NCBI RefSeq assembly: GCF_010894405.1
Contig: NZ_JAAIYA010000009.1
Coordinates: 410,557 to 474,556 of the forward strand
Origin: Pyxidicoccus caerfyrddinensis
GTDB lineage: Bacteria; Myxococcota; Myxococcia; Myxococcales; Myxococcaceae
Direction: 5' to 3'
DNA: 64,000 nucleotides
Under the pieces are notes generated by a model. It searched no databases and was not told the origin of the DNA. It worked only from the letters and a program-made list of their open reading frames with translations. The translations under genes and the position numbers were made by a program. Below are positions 34,909 to 42,302 of the stretch, piece by piece (position 1 is the stretch's first letter; each line of letters begins with the position of its first letter).

Positions 34909-35616
34909 GTGCCGGTGCTGAAGGCGCTGCTGGATTTGCTCTACCCACCTTCGTGCATCGCCTGCGCGAAGGTGTTGCCGGGCCCGGGGGCATTCTTCTG
35001 CGAGCCGTGCGACACCGCGCTGGAGCGACTGCCGCCCGCGTGCTGCCGCACCTGCGCGGAGCCCGGGACGTTTCCCGGGGGAGCCTGTCCCCGGTGCCGC
35101 GCGGTGCCACCTCCGTTCTCCCGGGGGTGGGCTCCGTTCGCCCACGAAGGGCCCGTGGCGAGGGCCATCCATCGGTTCAAGTACGAGGACCATCCGGAGC
35201 TGGCCGCGCCGCTGGGGGAATTGCTGGCGGGTGAGGCCCGGACGTTCCTGGGTGGGGCACCGGAGTTCGTGGTGGCGCTGCCGCTGCACACGCGCCGCTA
35301 TCACTCACGCAAGTACGACCAGGCACAGCTTCTCGCGGGAACGCTGGCGAAGGCCACGGGGCGTGAGGCACCGGTGGGCTGGCTCACGCGCACCCGGGAG
35401 ACACAGCGACAGGTGGGGCTGACGGAGTCCGAGCGCGCGCACAACGTGGCCGATGCATTCACCGCGTCCCCCATCGTGAAGGGCCGCGAGGTGCTGCTCG
35501 TGGATGACGTCTTCACCACGGGCGCCACCGCGCGTGCCGCTGCCACGGCACTTCGGGAAGCCGGCGCCGTCAGAGTCGAGGTGCTGACCGTGGCGCGGGC
35601 CTTCAGCCTGGCCTGA
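34909..35616 (+). CDS. comF: ComF-family phosphoribosyltransferase-like protein
   Basis: 235 residues, starting at GTG 34909 (GTG 34915 possible). Two CxxC pairs form the N-terminal zinc ribbon (CIAC, CEPC, and further CRTC, CPRC). The C-terminal domain has the type-I phosphoribosyltransferase PRPP motif VLLVDDVFTTGATA. ComF proteins assist DNA uptake and recombination in transformable bacteria; the chemical activity is unclear. It ends RVEVLTVARAFSLA. A diverged second copy of this 3' end lies at 42084-42137, marking comF as the edge of an accessory island. Confidence 0.88.
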   Translation: MPVLKALLDLLYPPSCIACAKVLPGPGAFFCEPCDTALERLPPACCRTCAEPGTFPGGACPRCRAVPPPFSRGWAPFAHEGPVARAIHRFKYEDHPELAAPLGELLAGEARTFLGGAPEFVVALPLHTRRYHSRKYDQAQLLAGTLAKATGREAPVGWLTRTRETQRQVGLTESERAHNVADAFTASPIVKGREVLLVDDVFTTGATARAAATALREAGAVRVEVLTVARAFSLA

Positions 35617-35697
35617 GACGTCCTGAGACCGGTGGAGTGGCCGGACATCCGCAGCCGTGATGCCGCAAATGCGTATCCCATAGACTTAGCTGTAGAT

Positions 35698-35730
35698 AGA
35701 CTCCGGAAGTACACCCCGCTTCCGGAGTCT
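35698..35730 (+). promoter_or_regulatory. perfect hairpin enclosing a Shine-Dalgarno
   Basis: AGACTCCGGAAG (35698-35709) and CTTCCGGAGTCT (35719-35730) form a perfect 12-bp stem with a 9-base loop, two bases before ATG 35733. The GGAG at 35724-35727, the only ribosome site for that gene, lies inside the right arm. Folded mRNA would therefore hide the site. No T-run follows, so it is not a normal terminator. The region just upstream (35665-35697) is AT-rich and may hold the promoter. Confidence 0.6.
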
Positions 35731-35732
35731 GC

Positions 35733-36935
35733 ATGAAGCCCCCTGTGACGCCTGTAGCTGCGCCGCTCACTGCGCCCACCTTCATCACCGAGGAAGAGGA
35801 AGCACTGGAAGCGCCGGGCGGGCGCCATACGCTCTTCCACGTGAATGACACGCGCTACGACTTCGTCCGGGTCCTGGAGCGGCGGGATGACGGCGAGGTG
35901 CTGATGCTGGCCGAGCGTCACGAGAAACACGGGCTGGCGGGCCCCGTCGTCATCCGGCGGGTGCGCAGCCCTTCCACCTTCGAGCGGCGGCAGCGACTGG
36001 TGGAGGAGGTGCAACTGGCCTACCGGCTCAATCACCCGGCCATTGCCCAGGTGCACCACTTCAAGATTCATGAGCGCAAGCCGTACGTCATCATGGAGTA
36101 CGTGGACGGCCCCACCCTGGATGGCGTCCTGTGCCTCATGGCGATGCGGCACCGGCCTGTCTCCATTCCCTTCGCGCTGCACGTCGGCGCGGAGATTGCC
36201 GACGCGCTTCACCATGCCCACCAGCTCACCGACGACGCGGGCCGTCCGCTGGGCCTGGTGCACAGGGACGTCAGCCCTCGCAACGTCAGCATCAGCAGGA
36301 ACGGGGCCGTGAAGCTGACGCACTTCGGGGTCGCCTACTCGCGTCTGGTGGGGCGCGAAGTAACGCAAGGGGCCCTCCGCAAAGGGGACGTCGCCTATTC
36401 CTCACCGGAGTATCTGAGCCTGCGGAGACTGACGCCCGCCGCCGACCTCTTCTCGCTGGGGCTGGTGCTGCTGGAATTGGCTACAGGGCGCCACCTCTTC
36501 CAGGAAGCCATGGAGGAGATTGCCGAAGCACCGGAAGGCGCGCTGGCGAAGGTGGATGTGGAAGAGCAACCCTCGCTGCCACTGACCCGGCTTCTCGCGC
36601 TCATGGCGGCCTGCAAGCCAGACGCAGTCGTCCGGGCGGTGGCCGGTCTGCCCCAGGACTTCCAGGCCGTCCTCCAACGTGTCCTGCGACGTGAGCCCAC
36701 TGGCCGTTACGCCACGGCCGGACAGATGCGGGACGCGTTGCGCGCATGTCTCGCGCGCGAATGGCAGGCCAGCCCCTACGGGCGCCAGGAAGCGGCTGCG
36801 GAACTCGCGCAGCTCATCAGCGAGGCCAGCGCCGCGCGGGGCGAGGTGGACCTGGAGGATGAGCGCCTGTTCCCCGCGGGGCTGGAGTCACATGAGCCGG
36901 ACGTTTCCGCGGGAGGCAGGAAGCGCCGGACCTAG
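35733..36935 (+). CDS. protein kinase-fold protein, probable pseudokinase
   Basis: 400 residues of Hanks-type kinase fold with key residues lost. The glycine-rich loop region (VLERRDDGEVLMLAE) has no GxGxxG. The ATP lysine position reads VVIRRV (Arg), and DFG is replaced by HFG (KLTHFGVA). The catalytic-loop HRDVSPRN is kept, as is SSPEY in the activation/P+1 segment. Probably it binds partners rather than phosphorylating. There is no transmembrane segment. It is the first gene of the island after comF, and a Shine-Dalgarno-hiding hairpin precedes it. Confidence 0.75.
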   Translation: MKPPVTPVAAPLTAPTFITEEEEALEAPGGRHTLFHVNDTRYDFVRVLERRDDGEVLMLAERHEKHGLAGPVVIRRVRSPSTFERRQRLVEEVQLAYRLNHPAIAQVHHFKIHERKPYVIMEYVDGPTLDGVLCLMAMRHRPVSIPFALHVGAEIADALHHAHQLTDDAGRPLGLVHRDVSPRNVSISRNGAVKLTHFGVAYSRLVGREVTQGALRKGDVAYSSPEYLSLRRLTPAADLFSLGLVLLELATGRHLFQEAMEEIAEAPEGALAKVDVEEQPSLPLTRLLALMAACKPDAVVRAVAGLPQDFQAVLQRVLRREPTGRYATAGQMRDALRACLAREWQASPYGRQEAAAELAQLISEASAARGEVDLEDERLFPAGLESHEPDVSAGGRKRRT

Positions 36936-36991
36936 CGGGCCGCCACGCTCGCTGCGCTCCAGTGGCTCTCTGGAGGCGCTTGGGGCGACGG

Positions 36992-37339
36992 CTAGCGTGA
37001 CAGCGCGCGGGCCATGACGACGAGCGCTTCCAGTTGCTCTTCATCCAGCTCGCGCGCCAGTGTCACCAGCCGGCGCAGCAGCGGCGGTTCCTTCTGCGCG
37101 CCGCGCCGGGCCTCCTTGTCGGGACGGGCCAGCCCCAGCAGCTCGTCCGTGGGGGTGCGCAGGGCCATGCTCAGACGGCGCATCATGCCCGTGCTGGGCA
37201 CCATCTTCCCGCGCTCTACGCGGCTGTAGACCATGGGGTGCATGTCCACCATGGCGGCGACCTCCACCTGTGTCAGCCCCAGGCGCGCCCGCGCTTCGCG
37301 CATCGCCTTGCCCACCATCATTCCCAGTTGTTCGTCCAT
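36992..37339 (-). CDS. XRE-family helix-turn-helix regulator
   Basis: 115 residues. An N-terminal lambda-Cro/XRE domain (about 10-68) has MREARARLGLTQVEVAAMVDMHPMVYSRVERGKMVPS, a standard HTH with the recognition helix in HPMVYSRVE. The C-terminal ~45 residues (LRRLVTLARELDEEQLEALVVMARAL) look like a dimerising helix pair. It is likely a local repressor. It lies antisense between the two kinase genes and may control the island. Its start overlaps the end of a small possible gene upstream on the same strand. Confidence 0.82.
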   Translation of the reverse strand: MDEQLGMMVGKAMREARARLGLTQVEVAAMVDMHPMVYSRVERGKMVPSTGMMRRLSMALRTPTDELLGLARPDKEARRGAQKEPPLLRRLVTLARELDEEQLEALVVMARALSR

Positions 37340-37581
37340 GCGTGCGAGTGAAGGTAGCGCACTGCCACCCGCGTGACTTCATCCGCCGGGCATTCTTTTC
37401 TTGGGGCGCGAGCTATATCAGCGAGGTATAGCGCGTGATAGACTTCCCGTTTGGTAGCGCCGCCCGCTGCCGCCCCGTGGTGCGGCTGCCTGGGGTCGTG
37501 CGCAGCCTCGCTCCTGGGCTTGCTGCCGCCCATCCACTCCTGGAGGAAGTCCTGATGCGCCTTGTCGGCGCCGGTATTCAT
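37318..37581 (-). CDS. possible small gene upstream of the XRE regulator
   Basis: About 87 codons (MNTGADKAHQDFLQEW...), with ordinary residue composition and a helical, charged middle (KREVYHALYLADIAR). Its stop lies 22 bases inside the XRE gene in another frame, an operon-like overlap. A longer form would begin at 37635 and clash with the kinase start. There is no convincing ribosome site and no recognised family. It could be a decayed gene fragment or noncoding. Confidence 0.3.
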   Translation of the reverse strand: MNTGADKAHQDFLQEWMGGSKPRSEAAHDPRQPHHGAAAGGATKREVYHALYLADIARAPRKECPADEVTRVAVRYLHSHAWTNNWE

Positions 37582-37622
37582 GAGGAAGGCAAGGGTGTCG
37601 CCGGCCGCCGGGAGACGGCCCC

Positions 37623-39488
37623 ATGAGAGACCCACTCTTCGCGGACGTGGAGCCTGGCGCGGATGTGGGTGGCTTCTCGGTGGAGGGGCTACTGGGACGG
37701 GGCGGCTGCGGCGCCGTCTTCCGCGCGCGCCGTGGGGGCCACTCCTTCGCGCTCAAGTTGCAGTCGCTCTCCGCGCTGGGTGGATGGGCGCAACGCGAGG
37801 TGGCCATCCTCACGCGGCTGGGCCACCCCAACGTGGTCCGCTTCCATGCCTGCGGGCTCTGGCCCGACAGGGCGCCCCAGTGGTTCTACATCGCCATGGA
37901 GTTGGTGGAGGGGCGGACGCTGAACGACTGGGTGGCGGAGGAGAACCCCAGCGCACGCCGCGCGGGAAGCCTCGTGCTGGATCTGGCGCTTGGACTCGCG
38001 GCGGCCCACGACAGTGGCGTGCTGCACCGGGACGTGAAGGAGAGCAATGTGGTGGTGCGCGACGCCACCGGACAGGCGGTGCTGGTGGACTTCGGCGTGG
38101 GCTCGTATCCGGGGGCGCCGCGCCTGACACGGGAGGTGCTGCCTCCCGGCACGCCGCAGTACCGCAGCCCAGAGGCGCTGGCCTTCCGCCGGGCACACGG
38201 GGAAGGCGCCGACGCGCACTACGTCTCCACGGCGGCGGACGACCTGTATGCCCTGGGTGTCCTCCTCTACTGGGTGCTCACGGACAGGCACCCCTTCGCC
38301 GCGCCCTCGTCCGCGACGGAGGTGGAAGCCGTCATCTCGAGGACGCCCGCGGCTCCGCACGCGGCGAACCCGCGCGTGCCCCCAACGCTGGGGACGCTCT
38401 GCATGCGGCTGCTGGAGAAACAGCCGGAAGCACGCTTCTCCAGCGCGGGCGCACTGGCCGAGTCGTTGGAGGCGGAGCTGGCCGAAGCGGACGACGCCTG
38501 GGACGTGCCGCTCTGCGAGAGCAAGGCCTCCGCTCCCGCCGCGCCACCCGAGATGCCGGAGGACGACGAGGAAGCATGGATGCTGGAGGGCGAGGCCGGA
38601 GGGGACGTGCCACGCCGGGGCCGGCTGCCTGACGGAATCGTGCCCGATGGGCCCGTCCCCGCCGCGGCTGGCACGGTGGCACCGCCCGCTCCTTCCGCCG
38701 AGCCGCCCGTGGGGACGCGGAGCAGCTTCAAGTGGGCTGTCCTCATGGGCCTTGTGGCCAGCCTCGTCGCGGGAGCGACGCTGATGATGCGGGCACACGC
38801 GCCTCCATCTCTGTCTTCCGGTAGGGAAATGGCGCCGTCCGCCGCGCCGCCAGAAGCTGAGCGGGCCGCAGCCGCCCCCTTGTTGGCGGCCTCCACTCCC
38901 GCGGTCGTCGCCCCGCCGGCGGCGCACGTGCAGAAAGAAGAGTCACCCGTGAAGCAGCCTGCAACTCCTCCTCCCGCCACTCCCGCGCAGCCCCGCCCGG
39001 CCCGCCTCTCCGGCTCCCTGGCGCGCGTTGCCGCCGCCGCGGCCGCCTGCACCGCCCTGGCCTGCCCCGGGGGACCGCAGTTTCGCGAGAAACCTCCCGC
39101 CGAGCCGTGCCCCGTGGGGGCCGTGGAGTCCATGAAGAAGCTGGGCATCTACGTAGGCGATTCGGGTTCCGGAATCTTGCCCGGGCGCCATCCCGACAAG
39201 GGAGTGGACGTGGTCCCCGTGCGCGACGGCTGGATCCGCGTCGAAGTGGGCGAGCTTGGGCAGTTGGACAATGGAACCGTGAGCGGGCGGCTCATCGTGG
39301 GTGAGCGTGTCTACGGCCGCTTCACCGAGGGCCGGACGGAGCAGGGGGACGTCTTCCCCGTCTGCCTGGAGCTGCGTGACTTTGAAGAGAGGGTCCGGGG
39401 CGTGCGACGCGAGCCAGGCAGTACCGCCGTGGACTCCGCGCGCATCATTTCCACCGTGGCGTTGAGAGCGGTGGACCACTTCGAGTGA
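37623..39488 (+). CDS. transmembrane Ser/Thr protein kinase
   Basis: 621 residues. A complete Hanks-type kinase domain (about 18-285) has GRGGCGAVF, ATP-lysine FALK, HRDVKESN, VDFG and the PGTPQYRSPE activation segment. A Pro/Ala linker, one transmembrane helix (about 367-388) and a C-terminal domain of about 150 residues follow. That domain begins with a second hydrophobic stretch and Cys pair (ACTALACPGG, EPCPVG). Likely senses envelope conditions and phosphorylates cytosolic targets. The start has GGGAG 8 bases upstream. The DUF2381 gene follows in the same direction, a pairing common in myxobacteria. Confidence 0.9.
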   Translation: MRDPLFADVEPGADVGGFSVEGLLGRGGCGAVFRARRGGHSFALKLQSLSALGGWAQREVAILTRLGHPNVVRFHACGLWPDRAPQWFYIAMELVEGRTLNDWVAEENPSARRAGSLVLDLALGLAAAHDSGVLHRDVKESNVVVRDATGQAVLVDFGVGSYPGAPRLTREVLPPGTPQYRSPEALAFRRAHGEGADAHYVSTAADDLYALGVLLYWVLTDRHPFAAPSSATEVEAVISRTPAAPHAANPRVPPTLGTLCMRLLEKQPEARFSSAGALAESLEAELAEADDAWDVPLCESKASAPAAPPEMPEDDEEAWMLEGEAGGDVPRRGRLPDGIVPDGPVPAAAGTVAPPAPSAEPPVGTRSSFKWAVLMGLVASLVAGATLMMRAHAPPSLSSGREMAPSAAPPEAERAAAAPLLAASTPAVVAPPAAHVQKEESPVKQPATPPPATPAQPRPARLSGSLARVAAAAAACTALACPGGPQFREKPPAEPCPVGAVESMKKLGIYVGDSGSGILPGRHPDKGVDVVPVRDGWIRVEVGELGQLDNGTVSGRLIVGERVYGRFTEGRTEQGDVFPVCLELRDFEERVRGVRREPGSTAVDSARIISTVALRAVDHFE

Positions 39489-39574
39489 TGCCGTGACTGT
39501 TCTCATGACACAGGCGCATGGAGTGGCGGCGGCACGGCCCATTCGCTGAGTCCCCACTCTGGAGGTACGCCTTC

Positions 39575-40513
39575 GTGCTGAGTCCCTTTGGCGCGGTCCT
39601 GCTGACATGTGCCCTGCTTGTCGTGCCCCCTGCCACCGCTCAGCCGGAAGTCGACCCGTGGACGCCGGGCACGCGCCGCATCACCCTCGGGCCGAGGCGC
39701 GCAAGCCCGCCTCCGAAGGTGCGCATCAGCCCGGGCGTGGGGACGGTCCTGGTCTTCGACACGGCGGTGGCGCGCGTGGAGCTGCAGGAGCGTGAGCGCT
39801 TCGGGCGGGTGCGGCTGAATGAGGACACGCTCACGCTGCTGCCCGCTTCCAACCTCGAGGCGGAGGAGGAACTGCAGCTCACCGTTCACTTCGAGGACGA
39901 CGCGGTGCCCACGAGCGCGGACTTCCTCCTGGTGGTGCACGCCACACTGGCCGAGCGGCAGGTGGAGGTGTTCCGCCACCCGCGTCCTGCCGCCAACCTC
40001 CAGGCGGAGCTGGAGGAGAAAGAGGCGGAAGTGCGGCGTCTGAAAGAGGAGGTCGCCCGGTTGCAGGCGGCCCAGTCCCGGCCAGAAGGCCTCACCGGCC
40101 TGCTCGCCGCCGAGCACATGGACGACAAAGGCGTCCAGGTGCGCTTGTCGGCGCGTGATTTCGTTCTTCACCGGCGAAGCGCGCTGACAGCGACGAATGT
40201 GGTCACCTACCGAGCCGCCAGGAGCTTCGCGCTCGCGGTGCGGTTGGAAGGCGCGCGCGGAACCGAGACATGGCGGGCGGAGGGCGCGGCCTTGCAGGCG
40301 AAGGATGGCACCGCGCTCCGGGTGCTGAGGGTGTGGCAAACGGCGCCGCATCAGCCGGGCAAAAAGGGCAAGGTGGTGGTGGAGGCCGAAGCCACGAACA
40401 CCACCAGCCCGGGGCCGTACACGCTGACCATCTGGGCCACGGACGGCAAGCGCCCGGTCATCCTGGGCAACGTCCAGTTCCCAGAGTCCTCCGGGACAAC
40501 GGACGTGCCCTGA
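39575..40513 (+). CDS. DUF2381-family secreted protein
   Basis: 312 residues with GTG start at 39575. GGAGG lies 9 bases upstream and a signal peptide (MLSPFGAVLLTCALLVVPPATA) begins right there; an in-frame ATG at 39518 lacks both. The mature protein has a beta-rich first half (RISPGVGTVLVFDTAVARVEL, LTLLPASNLEAEEELQLTVHF). A short coiled coil (LQAELEEKEAEVRRLKEEVARLQ, about 148-170) precedes a second beta-rich half. This is the DUF2381/TIGR02268 pattern known from Myxococcus paralogues; function unknown. It lies between the kinase and the toxin-like lipoprotein. Confidence 0.82.
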   Translation: MLSPFGAVLLTCALLVVPPATAQPEVDPWTPGTRRITLGPRRASPPPKVRISPGVGTVLVFDTAVARVELQERERFGRVRLNEDTLTLLPASNLEAEEELQLTVHFEDDAVPTSADFLLVVHATLAERQVEVFRHPRPAANLQAELEEKEAEVRRLKEEVARLQAAQSRPEGLTGLLAAEHMDDKGVQVRLSARDFVLHRRSALTATNVVTYRAARSFALAVRLEGARGTETWRAEGAALQAKDGTALRVLRVWQTAPHQPGKKGKVVVEAEATNTTSPGPYTLTIWATDGKRPVILGNVQFPESSGTTDVP

Positions 40514-40671
40514 CACGCGGTTGGCGGCAGGGGCACGTCTCAATGCAGATGCTGCCCGACAACACGCACGGGCTGAAGGCGAGGCCGCGCACGGGCCGCC
40601 GCCGACGTGCGGCACCTCGCGCAGCGGCCCTCAGCGCGAAGTAGCTGCCGCGATGTTAGGTTTCACCATCT
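40514..40671. other. 158-base spacer before the lipoprotein gene
   Basis: This holds no gene-like frame of note and probably carries the promoter of the lipoprotein/double-CXXCG pair. The only Shine-Dalgarno-like AGG lies about 12 bases before ATG 40672, so translation initiation looks weak. Confidence 0.3.
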
Positions 40672-41319
40672 ATGCGAACTATTCTCGCTTTGTGGCTTTC
40701 GCTGCTGGCCGCGTCGTTGGGCTGCTCCACGACTCCGGATGCTCACTTGGCGGCGGTGGAGTGCGATGAGCTTCAAGACGACCAGTGCGTCACCATGCTG
40801 TGCCTGGGTGACGCCTGCGGCTTCTACCGCTGCGAGGACGCGCCCGGTGAAGTCGAGTTGGCGCGCTTCCCTCCTGCACGCCCTCCCGTAGCTGCGGCGC
40901 CGGGGAGTGGTCCCCGAAGGAACTGGGGAGGCGCGCAGAACCTCCCCCGGGGGGCCGTCATGGTCTTCCCCAACTGGAATGGCGCCCCTGACAGGCTCAT
41001 TCCGCCGTCACGCCAGCTCACTCCCGGACGCTGGGAGAAGCACCACATCTTCCCCCAGGCTCGGGACCTGGCGGAGTGGTTCGAGGCGAGGGGGGTCAAA
41101 ATCCACGACTACACCATGCCGATTCCGCGCGACATGCACAGGCGGATTCATGACGGAGGACCCTCGGGAGGTCTCTGGAACGAAGCCTGGCGCGAGTTCA
41201 GGCGAAAGAACGAGACTCCCTCACCAGCGGAGATCTACAAACACGCAGGGGAGCTCATCCATCGTTTCGAGCTCAGCGGCGGCCCCATTCAGCCCTACTA
41301 CTCCCGTCCAGGCGCCTGA
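40672..41319 (+). CDS. TIGR02269-type lipoprotein with HNH-like C-terminus, SitA-like toxin candidate
   Basis: 215 residues. A lipoprotein signal (lipobox SLGC, acylated C18; Ser at +2) is followed by a Cys-rich segment (CDELQDDQCVTMLCLGDAC, about 31-49, then CED). A Pro/Ala linker leads to a C-terminal domain with WEKHHIFPQ (H124, H125), H145, MHRRIH (H156, H160) and GGLWNEAWREF (N170), a His-Asn layout seen in HNH-fold nuclease toxins. It belongs to the myxobacterial TIGR02269 paralogous lipoproteins, which include proteins like the SitA toxins delivered by outer-membrane exchange. The gene after it, 14 bases away, is a plausible immunity gene. Toxicity is inferred. Confidence 0.72.
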   Translation: MRTILALWLSLLAASLGCSTTPDAHLAAVECDELQDDQCVTMLCLGDACGFYRCEDAPGEVELARFPPARPPVAAAPGSGPRRNWGGAQNLPRGAVMVFPNWNGAPDRLIPPSRQLTPGRWEKHHIFPQARDLAEWFEARGVKIHDYTMPIPRDMHRRIHDGGPSGGLWNEAWREFRRKNETPSPAEIYKHAGELIHRFELSGGPIQPYYSRPGA

Positions 41320-41333
41320 GGACCCCAGAGCAG

Positions 41334-42053
41334 ATGACCCGTTTTTTTGAACTCACGCGGGACAGGACGATGTGGGCGCGCTTCAAAGGAGACTTCGACG
41401 CCGCACATAAGTGGCACCTGCCCGGCGTGAAGTGCGACACATGCGGAGTTACGTGGGGGAGTGCAGGACACCAGTATCCGGGAGTGGACCTGTCGCAACT
41501 TTCGGAGCAGGAGAGTTTCCGCTCGAGGCCGGTCCCTGTCGCGGAGTTCGAGCGACTTCGGGAGCTGGTGCGTCCTCTGGCCCCTCCAAACGCGAAGCTG
41601 CCCCCCGGCACAAGCTTTGGGCCGCTGGTTGGCACGGCCTCCGGGAAGTTCGGCCCGTTCACATCGCAGGGTGACATCCTGTGGCTGGCGCACCGGGATG
41701 CGCTGGAGCGCCTCCAGGCGGAAGGTGTGCGCGGTCTCCTCGGCTGTCGCACGGAGCTGCGATTCCGCAAGAAGGACGCGCCGGAGTTGCTGGAGCTGCA
41801 GATAGAGCCGCACGGCCGGCTGCACCCGGACTGTATGCCTCCCGACCTGCCTCCACCGTGCGTCACCTGCGGCCGGGTCGGGTTCCGGCTGCCAGAGGTC
41901 GCTACCCTGGACGTTGCCTCCCTGCCCATGGACCTCGACCTCTTCCGGGTCGGCAATTTCGCCACGGTGATTGTCGGCACGGAGCGGTTCATGGAGGCCG
42001 TGCACCACCTGGAACTGCCCGGCATCACCTTCCGCGAGTTGCCTGCGCGGTGA
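41334..42053 (+). CDS. double-CXXCG-motif protein, probable immunity protein
   Basis: 239 residues of the myxobacterial double-CXXCG family. It has CDTCG (C34, C37) and CVTCG (C176, C179), which should form one zinc ribbon-like site, plus C138 and C167 conserved in the local paralogue. No signal peptide, so cytosolic, as expected for an immunity protein. It follows the lipoprotein by 14 bases on the same strand. A paralogue at 56508-57230 differs at about 71 of 239 aligned positions by hand count. The immunity role is inferred from pairing. Confidence 0.75.
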   Translation: MTRFFELTRDRTMWARFKGDFDAAHKWHLPGVKCDTCGVTWGSAGHQYPGVDLSQLSEQESFRSRPVPVAEFERLRELVRPLAPPNAKLPPGTSFGPLVGTASGKFGPFTSQGDILWLAHRDALERLQAEGVRGLLGCRTELRFRKKDAPELLELQIEPHGRLHPDCMPPDLPPPCVTCGRVGFRLPEVATLDVASLPMDLDLFRVGNFATVIVGTERFMEAVHHLELPGITFRELPAR

Positions 42054-42083
42054 GCGGGTTCACCGACCTACCTGAAGCGGGTT

Positions 42084-42137
42084 GGGAGCCGGCGCCGTGC
42101 GGGTGGAGGTGCTGACGATAGCGCGGGCCTTCAGCCT
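42084..42137 (+). pseudogene. displaced comF 3'-end remnant
   Basis: 54 bases match the end of the intact comF gene (35556-35609) at all but about eight positions. In frame it reads AGAVRVEVLTIARAFSL, against AGAVRVEVLTVARAFSL in comF; nearly all differences are silent. The last 17 bases, GCGCGGGCCTTCAGCCT (42121-42137), are identical to 35593-35609. Nothing of the rest of comF is present. It marks the right edge of the segment inserted after comF. Confidence 0.75.
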
Positions 42138-42302
42138 TATTTGTCTGTCCGGTGAAGTCTCGTTTTACCCACTTCCGTCCGCGCCACTGGTGTGCTCTTG
42201 CAACAACTGCCGTGGGACACGCCGTCCCCGCGTGGGCCGTTGTGCGTCGCGTGCGCGACATCCACGGCGCTGCTCTTCCTCTTCCGTGAATGGAGTCGCG
42301 TG

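Noticed and set aside
39575..40513. DUF2381 protein as SitB accessory protein
   Set aside because: SitB proteins, as I recall, are lipoproteins. This protein has a signal-peptidase-I type signal and no lipobox, so the identity is not claimed.
35617..42083. Integrase-driven integrative element
   Set aside because: The flanking duplication fits insertion, but no tyrosine or serine recombinase, excisionase or transfer gene is present, so only an island is claimed.
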